DNA of 64,000 nucleotides, taken from Ciborinia camelliae (taxonomy: Eukaryota; Ascomycota; Leotiomycetes; Helotiales; Sclerotiniaceae). The notes under the pieces are model-generated. The model saw nothing but the letters and a program-made list of their open reading frames with translations, did not search any database and was not told where the DNA came from. Positions 46,432 through 58,099 of the stretch are shown in pieces. Each line of letters begins with the position of its first letter. Within the stretch, counting starts at the first letter, position 1. Made by a program: the position numbers and the translations under genes. The stretch lies in NCBI GenBank assembly GCA_025890175.1, contig JANPYM010000014.1:629052-693051 (forward strand), given 5' to 3'.

Positions 46432-47662
46432 ATGGCACTCAAAAATGACCTGCCCGATTTCAACGGATTTATCAACAAAGGTAGGTAATCTTAATTTGAA
46501 TATTATTTTGTTTTGATAGATCGGGATAACTGACACTCCTGAAGGACGTGAGCGTCGCAAGGATGAGCTTCTCGCAAACAAGTTCTTGGGCAAGAATCGT
46601 CGTGCAAGTGCCCCAGGAGCAGCAAACAATCGCAAGCCAGGTACTGGCCCCTCACTCGCCAGTAGAATGGGTGTTGGAAAGGTATGAGGGTCGCCGACGG
46701 TGCTCTATAGTATTTGCGCATCTAATGATTTATAGCGCGGTGCGGCTGTATCCAAACCTGCACCTAAGCAAATTCCAAAACAAGCTGTTGGAAACGTTGA
46801 TGCGGAATGGACACACGATTTACACTCTTTGAACAATCCAGGCGGCTCTCGAGTTTCTCAAAATCCTCCCCGTGGCCCAAGAAATAATACAAATACGCGC
46901 AATAATCGACTTGCGAACGCTTTCAATAGCTCCGCATCAACACCGAACCTGAACTCTCAGTATAATATAGTTGGAAAGCCAAAGGCCACTACTGGAAGTT
47001 TGTCTATCAGGGGGCTCGCAGGACCATATATTATAATGGCAGAGAACTTTGCACGAGGCACCTCCGTGCAAGACATCGAGACTGCGATGACGCCAGTTGG
47101 TGGATCTCCATTGAGCTGTCGCCTCATCTCGGATTTCCCAAAGGTCATTGCAGAGATTATTTTTGATTCTAAAGATGGAGCTGATAATGTCATTGATACC
47201 TTTAACAACCAAGAGGTATGTAAATACAGGGTAGAATAAGTTATGGCATTACTGACGAAACCATAACAGGCGGATGGTAACTTGTTGTATGTTTACCACA
47301 AGTCTGGGGCTATCGAACATACACCCAAACTTGCCAGCCAACGTTCCGCACCTCGTTTGAGCGTCCCTACAGGTCCGAAGGCTGGCCGCTTTGAACATAG
47401 TTCAAGATCAGACAGTTATGACTCACGATACCAAACAAATAGCTCACGAAGTTCCCGGGATGATATTGTTGATGGCTCGTATGGATTTAACGATCGTATG
47501 GACACTGACGATCACGATGAGGGTCGATTGAGCAACGGTAGAAGCCAAGGGCTTTATAGTGACAACCTTGTGGGAGCTCGTAACAGCAACAACAACAACC
47601 GTCCGTATGGCAACAATGGGAACGGTGGACGAGGAAATGATAGAAACCGCGGTTACAGATGA
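46432..47662 (+). CDS. RRM-like RNA-binding protein
   Basis: Four exons (46432-46480, 46545-46681, 46736-47215, 47270-47662) give 352 residues. The N-terminus is basic (RERRKDELLANKFLGKNRRAS), followed by Asn/Pro/Ser-rich linker. At about residues 135-225 lies an RRM-like fold: GPYIIMAENFARGTSVQDIETAM, then VIAEIIFDSKDGADNVIDTFN and GNLLYVYHK, which match beta1-alpha1, beta2-beta3-alpha2 and beta4. The aromatic RNP1/RNP2 residues are poorly conserved, so RNA binding may be weak or of an atypical type. The C-terminus is RGG/NN-rich (NNNNRPYGNNGNGGRGNDRNRGYR), as in many mRNA-binding proteins. A nuclear mRNA role is likely; I cannot name the yeast counterpart. Confidence 0.75.
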
Positions 47663-49000
47663 TCATCAGAATTGCAAGTTTAAAAATTCATTTCCTGGCT
47701 TCTGGACAGTTCAAAACTACCGAACTGGTACGAATATCTCATTTTGAGATTTTACGACGTAATACACAGTTCTTGCCTGATTGGCATAATGAGCAGCGAC
47801 CCCAAAAAAACACGAATATACAAGAGCATTTATAATGCCTTTGTATCTAGGGATATGTTTGCATGGAGTTCTGGGGGATAGTACGAAAGCCACAATACCT
47901 GAATACCTAGCGAATAATACACCAGTGTACAATACCAAATACCAAAAGAAAGTTTCCTTTCAGATCTGGGTTTTACCACCTTGAAAGGTTGAAGTTCCTC
48001 CCTTGACTACATCCGATGAGACTAAGCTTCTCTAATTTCCGATTTCGAAACTTTTTAAGTATTTATTTTCCAAATCTTACATCCGATGAGTATGGTCTTT
48101 GTATGCACCATTCATATTGGTAATTTTAGGCTTCCACAGGGTTGAGCTTCATGACTTTTTGAATTTTAGTTGCATTCTACCTAGTTCCTTATCTTGACTT
48201 CCTCTTGCGTTTGTGTCTCTATTAAAGCCCCCATGCATGTGTCCGTATTACTATCCCATCACACCTCTTTTGCCATCGTCTCCTTTTCCTCTCCGCTGCA
48301 CCAATCGCCCCCAATGCTCAATTTCCTATGCCACTGCGCTCCATACCACAAGGGTTGTCTGCAAACAAACAACCGCGTATAGTATAGTGACACTCCCTGG
48401 CATGATCATCAACTTTCGACGTAATTATATGGAGAAGTTCTCTTTGATCGGCGAGGTGTTATATTTGATAACTTTTCAGTTGCCAATTAAGATCTGGATA
48501 CTCTGGATATATCTTCATCCGACTAGTTACTTTTACATTTCTTATAAAACCTTTCACCAGACAAGAACCCACCAAATCATCGTTCGATCTAATCGGTAGA
48601 CCCACGAGCACCTTCTCTTTAGCTACATTCCCACTTTCGACCAACCCTGAGCCTGTGAGCATCAGATTTTCGTGATGAGAAGGCGCGGAAGTGGCTCTTT
48701 TGAGCCTGAAGAATCAGGCATCCACATATACATAGGTACAGGTAGGTATACCTACCTAGGTATTTAGTCAAGAGGCTTTAACCTCTTGCAACCTTTAGCC
48801 TTCCTACATAACCAATAAGACCTCTATATCCATGGTTTTCACTGTACGAGTAAAGATCATAGATAGGGACAGCTTTTGATTCTCTTTCTCTTTTCCTTAA
48901 GTTTCAGATTATCAATCACGACTGAGCCATCCACTCACCACTCTCTTGGTAGCCCTTACATATATCCTCTCAGACTTCGATAATGATATCGATCAAACTT
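47663..49000. other. 1.3-kb intergenic, no gene seen
   Basis: 3' ends of the RRM gene (+) and DUF6594 gene (-) face each other. A GGTACAGGTAGGTATACCTACCTAGGTA inverted repeat lies near 48733-48761. Short open frames at 48194-48662 lack support. Confidence 0.5.
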
Positions 49001-49997
49001 CTATTCCGTGGACCCAACTGTCTGCACAAATACCATCAAAACCGCCGAATACCTATTATTGGAGCGATTTAGTTATCTAATATGTATCAAGAGAGTGCAA
49101 AACTCACGCAGCTGCTGCTGCCAAAGTCTCATATGGCTTTGCAAGTGTAACAACTTGCACGAGCAACATGAATCCAACCACAAACACAGAAATCACTCCC
49201 AGTATTGCTTTCTTCGACTGCATTGCCTCAAGAATCCATAGTGGTATAAGCAGCATAATGACACCCAGAAGAATCACAATGCCGCTGTCAAAGGTCTGAA
49301 TCTTGTCATCTGAATGGTAGAAAATGGTTCCAGCGTCATAAGATGCTTTTGTCTTCGTGGGATGTCGCCTGAAGTAATTTACGGTCTTGAACCATTCGAA
49401 ATGCTCCAAAGCTCGTCTCAAGGGAGTTTTGTTGATTGGTACAATAGTCATGAGATCTTCATCTGTATCAAGATATTTCAATTCCTCCTTATATATAGCA
49501 CCTTCATTCTTGCGGTGCCAGTTCTTGATATTCTCAATCTGAGCTGGCTTTACTGGTGGCCGAGTCTTCAATGATGCATGGAGGCCCACAAATTTTTCTA
49601 TATTCATTATTACTTAGTAGGGATGGTATTATAGTGATTTTTGCTTACTATATTCTTTCAATCTTTCCTTAATATTTTGTAGCAGGATTTTGCGGTCTTG
49701 TTGTGTGTCTCCGCGGAAACTACCATTCCAAATATCTTCATTTCCTTCCTTGCATCTTCTGTCTATAGCATGAAGTTTCTCTTCCATTACACATATTTCA
49801 TCTTGTAGCCCAAGTATAACCCGAGCATTCAAATTATTGAATCGGCGAATAATAAAGAGCTCGCTATCTGAGGCTGTGAATTCCGCGTATATAGGATACC
49901 CAATTTCTTTCCATCGTTTTGGGCGAACTTTCACTTGTGGGGATGGAGAGGAGCAGCTGGTACTAGTCACACTTTGGAGAGGTATTTGTAGAGACAT
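49001..49997 (-). CDS. DUF6594 membrane protein
   Basis: Three exons (49997-49649, 49597-49108, 49052-49001) give 296 residues. The soluble part begins with GYPIYAEFTASDSELFIIRRFNNLNARVIL and continues with a coiled coil (LQDEICVMEEKLHAIDRRC), the hallmark of DUF6594 proteins, which are abundant in Pezizomycotina. The C-terminus has hydrophobic segments (VILLGVIMLLIPLWIL and LGVISVFVVGFMLLVQ) and the short last exon gives AYSAVLMVFVQTVGSTE, the third segment. The activity of this family is unknown. The start (CGAAAATGTC) matches the context in the 5.8-12.9 kb array. Divergent from the following plus-strand gene, with only 220 bases between start codons. Confidence 0.88.
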
Positions 49998-50217
49998 TTT
50001 CGAGGTGTTATAGCTTCAAGTTAATCCTGCCTTGTGAGATATAATTGGGCTATTTGTATCATCCATGAGGCGGTGGCTTAGTCTTTTTGGGGCGCCTCAG
50101 CCATGTCAGCTGTCAGCATGTGGCACAAAAGGCTGCACATCTCTTTTTTTTGAGTTCTGCAAGTTCTTCATCTCGTAATTATTTCCCATCAATAAAAAAT
50201 TCATAACGGACGTCAAA

Positions 50218-51740
50218 ATGCCACCAGCTTTAAACCCGAAGTCGCCTCGACCATCGAGTCCAAGTGATGACGAGCGAGAGGTGAGCGAAAGACAAACAAA
50301 ACGCCCTCGCAAGGATAATGTACCTGCTAGCCTCAATCTAAACCTAGGTTTGTGCTCTATTCTGAAGCCGAAATGAATTTTCTTACTCAGTGCTTGTCAA
50401 AGGTTCAAACAACTTGGAAGTTGCACGAGAAACTAACACCACATCACTTCCTCTCCAGTCTACCTCCTCTCAGGGATTTCAAGTGGACCCTTCGGAGTAT
50501 CATCGCCTCAAACTTGAGGTTGAGGCTTTACGTCGAGCATATCACGCTGGAAGAACGGCCAGAGACGTTTTCAACATGGCTCACAATGCTACTACTGGAT
50601 TTGATCGGATGAGCACTCGAGAATGGTTGGCTTCTTGGATCAATGGAACTTCTCTAATACTAGGTGAAGAGAGCTCATCGTATAAAAATGTTGATCCGTG
50701 TCAGAATTGTAAAGAAAGGGGTCTGGTTTGTTTTGGTCTTGCTGAAAATGACAAGTACTACGATATTATCTGTGAGGAAGGATATGATTGCTGTGGCTGG
50801 TGCATGAGATATACCCGACAATCTGGAGACAACAAGGCAGCAAGTAAAACTACTCAGCTAAGGAGTGTATCTCCAGACTTCCAGCCGGGCGTGGCTCCAC
50901 GGCAATTACAAGTGATGGTTGGCAATACAGCATGGGCCTCGGCAAAGATTATACTTCCTACTAAGCTCCAATATTTCGTCACTGGTATAGAATATGGAAT
51001 GACAGACATAGAAAAGAAGGTTAAACTCATCCTCGGAGATCAAGCGTGGATTGAGCCTGGTGATAAATTTGTAAGTAATGGATCGCGTTGGTGGGCCCCT
51101 AAATTTTAATATCATCTTCCTAGAACCATACAACAAGTCAGTGGGAGCGGGGAGTGTGGATTGGTACGAGTCCAGAATATCCTTTGATGGAGGTAAGACA
51201 CTTTCATGTACCTGAAAATTGACCTGCAGACAGGACTAATTCTTTAAGTGCATGGTATACACCCTTCGCAGTATGTGTAGAAATGACGATCAAGGTACGT
51301 ATGTTTCGTTATGGTTAAACTCCGAGGAAATCTTCCGATATAAAGTTAATACATTTTCAGAGTTTGGACAAGCACCGAGGGGGGAACAAGCTCGCAGGGG
51401 TCCACCTCTGCCAGATCCCGATAGGTGGACCAGGCAGACTCCGATTGGGCATAGTATTAACGACAGATATCAAATTGAAAAGAGTCAACAACACCCCCTC
51501 GATCGTCGGATGTATCCAGCAAACACTGTAGGACTACCACCCCGAGAAATCCAATACTCAGGACATGGGGGACATGCGGCACCCCCAGAAGTCCAATACT
51601 CAGGACATGGAGGATATGCCCAACCGCGACCATATGTTTATGTTCGGGCACCTGATCGGACCCCTACGCCTTCTGCTGAAGCTCCACCTATTCCTTCTAT
51701 AGATAATAGTCGGCATACAAACTCCTATCAATACCAATGA
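50218..51740 (+). CDS. uncharacterised Cys-rich protein
   Basis: Five exons (50218-50347, 50391-51070, 51124-51192, 51250-51295, 51361-51740) give 434 residues. The N-terminus is basic/Ser-Pro-rich (NPKSPRPSSPSDDERE, RQTKRPRKDN). A helical segment (SEYHRLKLEVEALRRAY) precedes a cysteine cluster, CQNCKERGLVC then CEEGYDCCGWC. Its seven cysteines look like a small metal-binding site, with the first part resembling the CxxCxxxxxxC of Zn2Cys6 proteins without the basic spacing. The C-terminus holds two copies of an IQYSGHGG / VQYSGHGG repeat and Pro-rich sequence. Exon joins are phase-consistent. I recognise no family; a nuclear role would fit the basic N-terminus. It shares a very short divergent intergenic region with the DUF6594 gene. 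Confidence 0.65.
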
Positions 51741-52182
51741 AATCAGATTCTTTTACAAGATGTTGTTTGCCCTTCCAGGACACTCTGTTCCTTTGATTGG
51801 GTGAATCCAGACGGTTCTCTGCTTATTCCCTTGTTCTAGGACCTTTCTTTTATACTTATTGGCTATATAGCCATGCCTTTTTCCACCTTTAGTTGAGTTT
51901 AATAATTGAAATGAATCTTCATGATTTATTCCTGAGTTCCACAGGTTGGGAGTAGCTTGTAAGCTGTTCGTTTGGTGAATACTTATCCACTATTACGACT
52001 GCCGGCATACTAGTCATAGTGGGAGTGGGGTGGCTAGCCCTGATCGGTTCTGCTAGTGCCCTCATTGCATAAGACTAGCGTTCTTTAATCTATTAGAGCC
52101 TTCTCCAACTCTGGATTAAGCCAGAACAAACGAAGCACTTTTCTTGAGATTTGCAAACTACTACTACTGAACCAACACAACC
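51741..52182. other. intergenic
   Basis: 3' UTR of the Cys-rich gene and promoter of the MYND gene. Nothing further recognised. Confidence 0.5.
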
Positions 52183-53834
52183 ATGGCTACTGAATGTGCT
52201 GTGTGTCATAAACGAGATGGAAAAATCCTGCGTTGCAGTCGTTGCCGCTCCCGCCAATATTGTGGTATGTTTTTCTCTTCTTAAGCTGGGCCTGAAGCTC
52301 TATGGAAGTTCCAATTATCGAGAGAAATCCACACATTCCAGTATCCAAGTATTATTGGAACACTTGGCAACTAACCGTAGGCATGGCAGCTACTGATCTA
52401 TGCCCCGTCGGTTGAACAGAAATCAGTAGACTGTGTCGACTATTCTTGAGCATCTCGCTGTCATTTGATACTGAAGCTAATATTTTGTTTATAGGTAAAG
52501 ATTGCCGAGCTCAGGATTGGCCAAATCATAAGGCAATGTGCAAGCGCCAGAACTTTATCCTGAGAGTTGATCTCTCCCCTAGATACCTAACCAACCCTCG
52601 CGTTACACGAACTATATCATGCCCTGCTACGGCTTCCTTCGCCGACTTGCATGACGCTCTCCAAGTTGCATTTGGTTGGAAGAACTGCCATCTCCATAAC
52701 TTTGAAGTTCTCAATCACAACAAAACTATGGGTTCCGAGTCTATCTTTAGTATGCAGCCAATCATGTTCAGTATCAGTGCTCCAGACATGTTAGGCGAAG
52801 TAGTATCAGAGTCGGTCAAGTCTAGTGACCGCACCTTACTTCACCAAGTCCTAGATGATGAAGCAACCAGAGACAGAACCATACATTACCAATACGATTA
52901 TGGAGATAATTGGGAGCATGTTATAATCTGTGGCGGACGTGCAGATCCAACGTTGAACTTTGTGGTTCTAGGTGGGGAAGGTCACGGATGTGCAGAGGAT
53001 GTGGGAGGGTATGGTGGATGGACCGACTTGATTGAAGCTTATGAGTCAGATAACCCGACAGAAGATCAGCAAGCCTCCATGACTTGGTTTGAGGAAAAGG
53101 CCCATAACAAGGACCCAAAAGGTCTCCGAGGAGCAGCAAAGTACACGTGGGACAAAGACAGAATAAACTCAGTTCTTCAAGAGCTCGACACATCGAATAG
53201 CGCTAGACCTGCTTCTTCGATTCTTCTAATATCACTGGCTAAAGAGTTTTGGTTCGATGAAATGTACGCCGCTGTGATTGCGAAGCTTCGATCCAAAACT
53301 ACGGTCAAAGAGGTCACGAGCGGCATATCAGCAATGAAACACCTCGGAGAATCCAAAATCCAGAACTATACCACCATCATACTCACGGATGCTGCAATCA
53401 TGGAACCCCGATTCATCGTGGTCAACGATAAGCTAGTTGGATATGCAAAGTCAGGTGGAACAGTAATATTCGGCTTCATGATGCCGACCCTCGCCGAGCC
53501 ACCAACATTCGAACGATTCATGAAAGAGAGCTGGGGTCTTAATTGGAGGTTTGGCGATTATACGCGAGAAACATACGTCGTCAATCCCCGGGCCCATCTT
53601 AACCAGAACCGACAATTGGAGCCTTACAGCATGAAAGCCCTGAGTTTACAGAATGCTGAAATCGAAGATAGAGTGTATTCTGGCCCTGAGCGCGCTAGAC
53701 ACCAGAGTCCTGCTATTTTCGCCAAATATGGAAGTAACGGGACGAAACAGGGTCATGTTGGTTGGATAGGTGACGTTAATACTGAAGAAGGAACGACAAC
53801 TCTACTATTGGCAATGTGTGGCCTCGGAGACTGA
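52183..53834 (+). CDS. MYND finger fused to pRiA4b ORF-3-like domain
   Basis: Two exons (52183-52264, 52495-53834; 230-base intron) give 473 residues. Residues 5-45 form a MYND zinc finger: CAVCHK, CSRCRSRQYC, GKDCRAQDWPNHKAMC. The next ~190 residues follow the plasmid pRiA4b ORF-3-like fold: FILRVDLSPRYL, ATASFADLHDALQVAFGW, HLHNFEV, YQYDYGDNWEHVI and the GYGGWTDLIEAY segment. That fold is mostly known from bacterial and archaeal proteins. The C-terminal ~200 residues (FWFDEMYAAVIAKLR, IILTDAAIMEP, GGTVIFGFMMP, FGDYTRETYVVNP) look like a Rossmann-type glutamine-amidotransferase-like domain. The intron sits inside the MYND finger. Function unknown. Domain limits are visual estimates. Confidence 0.85.
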
Positions 53835-54065
53835 TAAGACTTGTTAATGTTGCACTACATTTACAACCAAATCAGATTGCTCTCCAGGTCATATCGCCTA
53901 GATGTGTATTTTTTAGCTCTCTAATATTACTTTCGATTGATGCGTGACTCTTTGAATAATCAAATCATTCTTCTGACCTAAGTCTACCTTTCTAGATCTT
54001 TGACATTCGGTTTTGAGATTTTGCTATTATTCATATTAGACATATCCCAATGTAGAAAGGGGGCT

Positions 54066-55109
54066 TCACAACTCACCCTCCATTTCCTTTCTCTTAGCTT
54101 CAAATCTTTCAAATGGTGCCCCGTCAACAAACCTCTCAGCTAACGCATCAATTGAATTGTAGACCGCCAATATCCTCGAATCTCTCAATGGCAAATTCTG
54201 CAACCTCTTCGCCTCCATCATACTTTTCCCATCATTAACCACCAACACCCCCTCCAAATACTCCAAGACTTTCTCCTCAAATCCTGCTTCCTCAAAAATT
54301 CGATTAGCAATTCCAAATGATAATATCTCATCTGCCGTAAGTTTCCTCCCAAACATGAGGAATTCATTTGCGCGATGCACACCCATGGATTGCGTAAACG
54401 AAATGGCAGAACCACATTCCGGGACCAACCCCAGCGCCGAAAAGGGAATTTGAAGATATGTGGAAGTCGATGCGAGGACGATGTCGGCGACGCCGGGGAA
54501 CCATGCTGCACCGGCTCCGACGGCGGGCCCATTGAGAGCGAGAATAAATACTTTGCTGTGCTCGATTATCGATCGCATGATTTCGAGACCTAGGCCCGTC
54601 CGTCAGGCATTTTTGTCACGATTCGCAGAAAATTGACACGGCTTACTAGATGTCAATTTGGAGAGATATGCAAGTTTCTTCTCCGCGGCATTGGCGTATT
54701 TTTTCTCTCTGGATAATCCTCCATCCTCTAAATTTCACATTTCACGTATCAGTAGGTACGTAGGTAGGTAAGTAACTTTACTATGGATGGCACGTTGAAA
54801 ACGAGTCAAATACAAAATACCCACGTCGAACATCAGCACCCGCGCAAAAGAATCTTCCTTCGCCGGTTAACACTGTAAACACCGTCTTGGGATGCCCATT
54901 TAATTCTCGCAGCGCAGCGATGGTTTCGAGAACTAGATTTCCTCCCAGGGAGTTGAGAGCTTGCGGTCGATTAAACTGATTGTCGTCTTAGTAATTTTTT
55001 ATTTGCATATCTAGGGATGCGGTGTCAGAGATATTGGATGCTTCACCTTGATGATTCCAATCTTTTTCTTGATCGTCACGATGATATCTTGGTAGTTGTT
55101 CTGAGACAT
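54066..55109 (-). CDS. enoyl-CoA hydratase/isomerase family protein
   Basis: Four exons (55109-55047, 54975-54825, 54727-54647, 54589-54066) give 272 residues. The crotonase fold is clear: FNRPQALNSLGG, GEGRFFCAGADVR (the first oxyanion-hole loop) and ALNGPAVGAGAAWFPGVADIVLAS (the second). LGLVPECGSAISFTQSMG follows, with Glu at the position used by Delta3,Delta2-enoyl-CoA isomerases of the ECI type. It probably acts in fatty-acid beta-oxidation. The C-terminus ends GEL, not a standard peroxisomal SKL-like signal, so location is uncertain; no clear mitochondrial presequence is seen either. The insertion DGGLSREKKYANAAEKK after the first loop is typical of peroxisomal isomerases. Confidence 0.88.
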
Positions 55110-55806
55110 GTTGTTGAGTGGCTAGGTATAAGGTAATTTAACGGATAGATCGATAGACAGTTTTATCTTCATACCAGACGGTGTACTTCGTGTTAGTGCC
55201 GCTATTTAAAATTCCCAGTGTTTTATGAATGGGGAGGTTGCGAGGTAGGATGGTATGCTAAACTTTACTGTAACCATAGGGATCTGACATCCCTCCCGAA
55301 ATGCGGGGAAAGCTGCCGAGGTGTCTGTCACGCGAATACTATCTAGGTCCATACTCGAGTATAGCTTACATAGGTAGGTAGGTAGATACAGTACCCTTAT
55401 TTAGATTTCATACATCAATTACATTATTATTCAAAAGAAATGAATAATAAGACTCGAAAAAGCATCAGGATAATATATTTTTACTGAAACAAACATCCGT
55501 CTACTATCGATAAATGAATAAATAAATATAAAAAGAATATCGAGATACAAGTGTCACGCCCACAACCTCGAAAACTACCTATCCTAGAATGCCCAGTAAG
55601 ACCGATTTGCAAGTATAAATATACGAGATCTCATTGTAAATGAGATATAATACTTAGGTATCCATAGTTAGAGAGAGATCCCGGGTCTGTAGGGTCGGCT
55701 AATCTCAAATGAATTGTTATTGCGGAATAAGCCTACCGTAAAAGAGAGGGTATTGAAAAAGATTATAAATAAGTTATTAATAGTATTATAAAAACCTATT
55801 TATAAT

Positions 55807-56595
55807 TAAGATTTATAGATTTGTAGATTCGTAAGTTTGTAGATTTGTAGAATTATAGGTTTATAGGATTAAAAAGAAAAAGTAGATTTAGAGGGAGGAG
55901 GTAAATTTGAAGAAAAAAATTGTATAATTTTTAGGTTTTTAGATTAGTAGATTTTTAGATTAATAGGTTTATAAATTTGTAGGTTTGTAGATTTGTAAAT
56001 TCGTAGATTCGTAGATTCGTAGATTTGTAGGTTTGTAGATTCGTAGATTCGTAGATTTGTAGGTTTGTAAATTCGTAAATTTGTAAATTCGTAGGATCGA
56101 AGAAAGAAGATAGGATCGAAGGGAGAAGGTAGAATTGGAGGGAGGAGGTAGGTTTAGAGAAAGGAATTATACGATTTTTAGGTTTTTAAATTCGTAGGAT
56201 TGGAGGGAGGAGGGAGAAAGTAAATTCGAAGAAAGGAATTGTACGATTTTTAGGTTTTTAGATTTGTAGGATTAGAGGGAGGAGGTAGATTTGTAGATTC
56301 GTAGATTTGTAGATTTGTAGAATCGAAGGAAGAAGGTAGATTTGTAAATTCGTAGATTTGTAGGTTTGTAGAATCGGAGGGAGGAGGTAGAATTGGAGGG
56401 AGGAGGTAGGTTTGTAGATTTGTAGATTTGTAAATTTGTAGGATCGAAGGGAGGAGGTAGGTTTGTAGATTCGTAGATTTGTAGATTTATAGATTTATAG
56501 ATTCGTAGATTTGTAGATTCGTAAATTCGTAGATTTGTAGATTTGTAGATTTATAAGTTTTAGGTTTGTAGGTTTTAAATTTGTAAATTCGTAAA
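55807..56595. repeat. 8-bp GTAGATTY compound satellite
   Basis: Runs of the 8-base unit GTAGATTC/GTAGATTT (variants GTAGGTTT, GTAAATTC) alternate with a purine-rich unit of the form ATCGGAGGGAGGAGGTAG and with GATTTTTAGGTTTTTA segments. The 8-base period is clear in, for example, 55984-56095 and 56455-56550. Total length is about 0.8 kb. Confidence 0.85.
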
Positions 56596-56819
56596 TTGTA
56601 AATTTTAAGTGAGATATAAACCTTGTTGTTGTTATTTTTGTTAACTATTTAATTAAATCATTTAATTTTGAAAACTTTAATAATTTCTTTAAAATTGTTT
56701 ATTTCGGATTGGGTTTATCAATTTTTCAATCAAAATTTATTATTTTATATATATATATTATAAATTTGAAGAATTTCAAGTTGAAAAACTAATGGAAAAG
56801 TATAGTTTATTATATTTAA

Positions 56820-56890
56820 TTAATTGTTATTATATTATTTATTATTTATTATTTATTATTTATTATTTATTATTTATTATTTATTATAAT
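56820..56890. repeat. TTATTA/TTATTTA microsatellite
   Basis: About nine units of TATTATTTAT-type A/T repeats (7-base period TTATTTA) in AT-rich DNA. Confidence 0.85.
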
Positions 56891-58099
56891 AATTTATTAT
56901 GGTAGTTTATAGATTATAACGTTTTTTATTTTTGATTTAGTTTTTTGTAATAGAAAATTTTTTATATTAGGAAATAAAAGCAAAATTTCTTATACAAAAT
57001 TTTATATCGAAGTTTATCCATACAGAATCTATATTATTCCGTGTTATTATTATTTCATTTGATAGTTCTACTGATATACCTATAGGTATCTAGTCATGGG
57101 AAATGTAGAACGAAAATATTAATCATAATTAGGTATAATTATAATCACAATTACAATTATACTCACAATCACATCAAAAATCTTACAGTCAAAAATCTCA
57201 CAGTCAAAGATTGATTAATCGATCCATATAATGGATGGATGGCTCTTCTAATATTTCCACGAATCCCCAGCGCAGGGAAACTTCGAATCAACTCACTTAT
57301 TTTGTAAAAAAGAAAAAAGAAAACCCAAATAGAATAGAGCCATTCATGCGGGAAACCAGTTAGTCAGTTTAGTCGTCTGAGATATGGATGGATACAGATT
57401 TTGATGATCTATTTCCAGGTTCCTGACAAACATTCGAAAATGGCATTAATTAATTAATTAACTAGGTAGGTCTCTCTATAGATACCTAGCTACAAGCAGG
57501 TAGTGCTCGCTCACCCCACGCTTAAAACGTCGCGATAAACCTCTCGCAAAATCCCAAACTCCATTCGCATCGACCGAATATGAAAAACTTTTGAAAATCC
57601 AGCTACTTCATGCGCCGGATTTGAGTGGATGGGAGGTAAAGGTAACTCCTCTTCGGTAAGGTATCTTTGAAAAAGCTGCTCCGAGGACAGCGAATCATGC
57701 ATGCAAGCAACGCGAGGGGGTATCTAATCGGACATAACGTTGTGTAAATAAAAAGAAATCTTTGATTCCGTCGTTCGGAAAATAAAGAGACGTGCAATCG
57801 AGAGATGATGGCGTCATTACGGGAGTGAGAGGTAAACTTTTGGGTAGAGGAAAGGCGTTGTAAGAGGAACGCGGAGTGTGTGGAGGATGATTTGTAGTTC
57901 GAGTTATGCGGGTAGTGGGTGTATTAAAGAGTTATGAACAGTGGGGGGAAGAGATTTTGGTGATATAAACGTTTGTAGATCCGTCTGCGTTTCGTTCGCC
58001 ATGTAATTGGTGAGTGGCTGCTAGGTTAGATGATGGCTAGACGAATGTCGAAGGATCGGAGGAACTTGGATTTCGCAACAGGGGATCATGGCCATCGAT

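Larger units (their letters stand above)
55110..58099. other. 3-kb AT-rich interval with satellites, no gene seen
   Basis: Promoter of the isomerase-like gene, then strongly AT-rich DNA (about 55400-57200). It includes an 8-bp compound satellite (55807-56595) and a TTATTA run (separate entries). The right part (57200-58100) is less AT-rich; its frames, such as 57511-57797 minus, do not look like a gene. No transposase or other mobile-element frame was found. The composition would suit a decayed, mutation-biased element. Confidence 0.5.

Noticed and set aside
57511..57797. Two overlapping minus-strand frames next to the AT-rich block
   Set aside because: Short, overlapping in different frames, no motif and no splice support.
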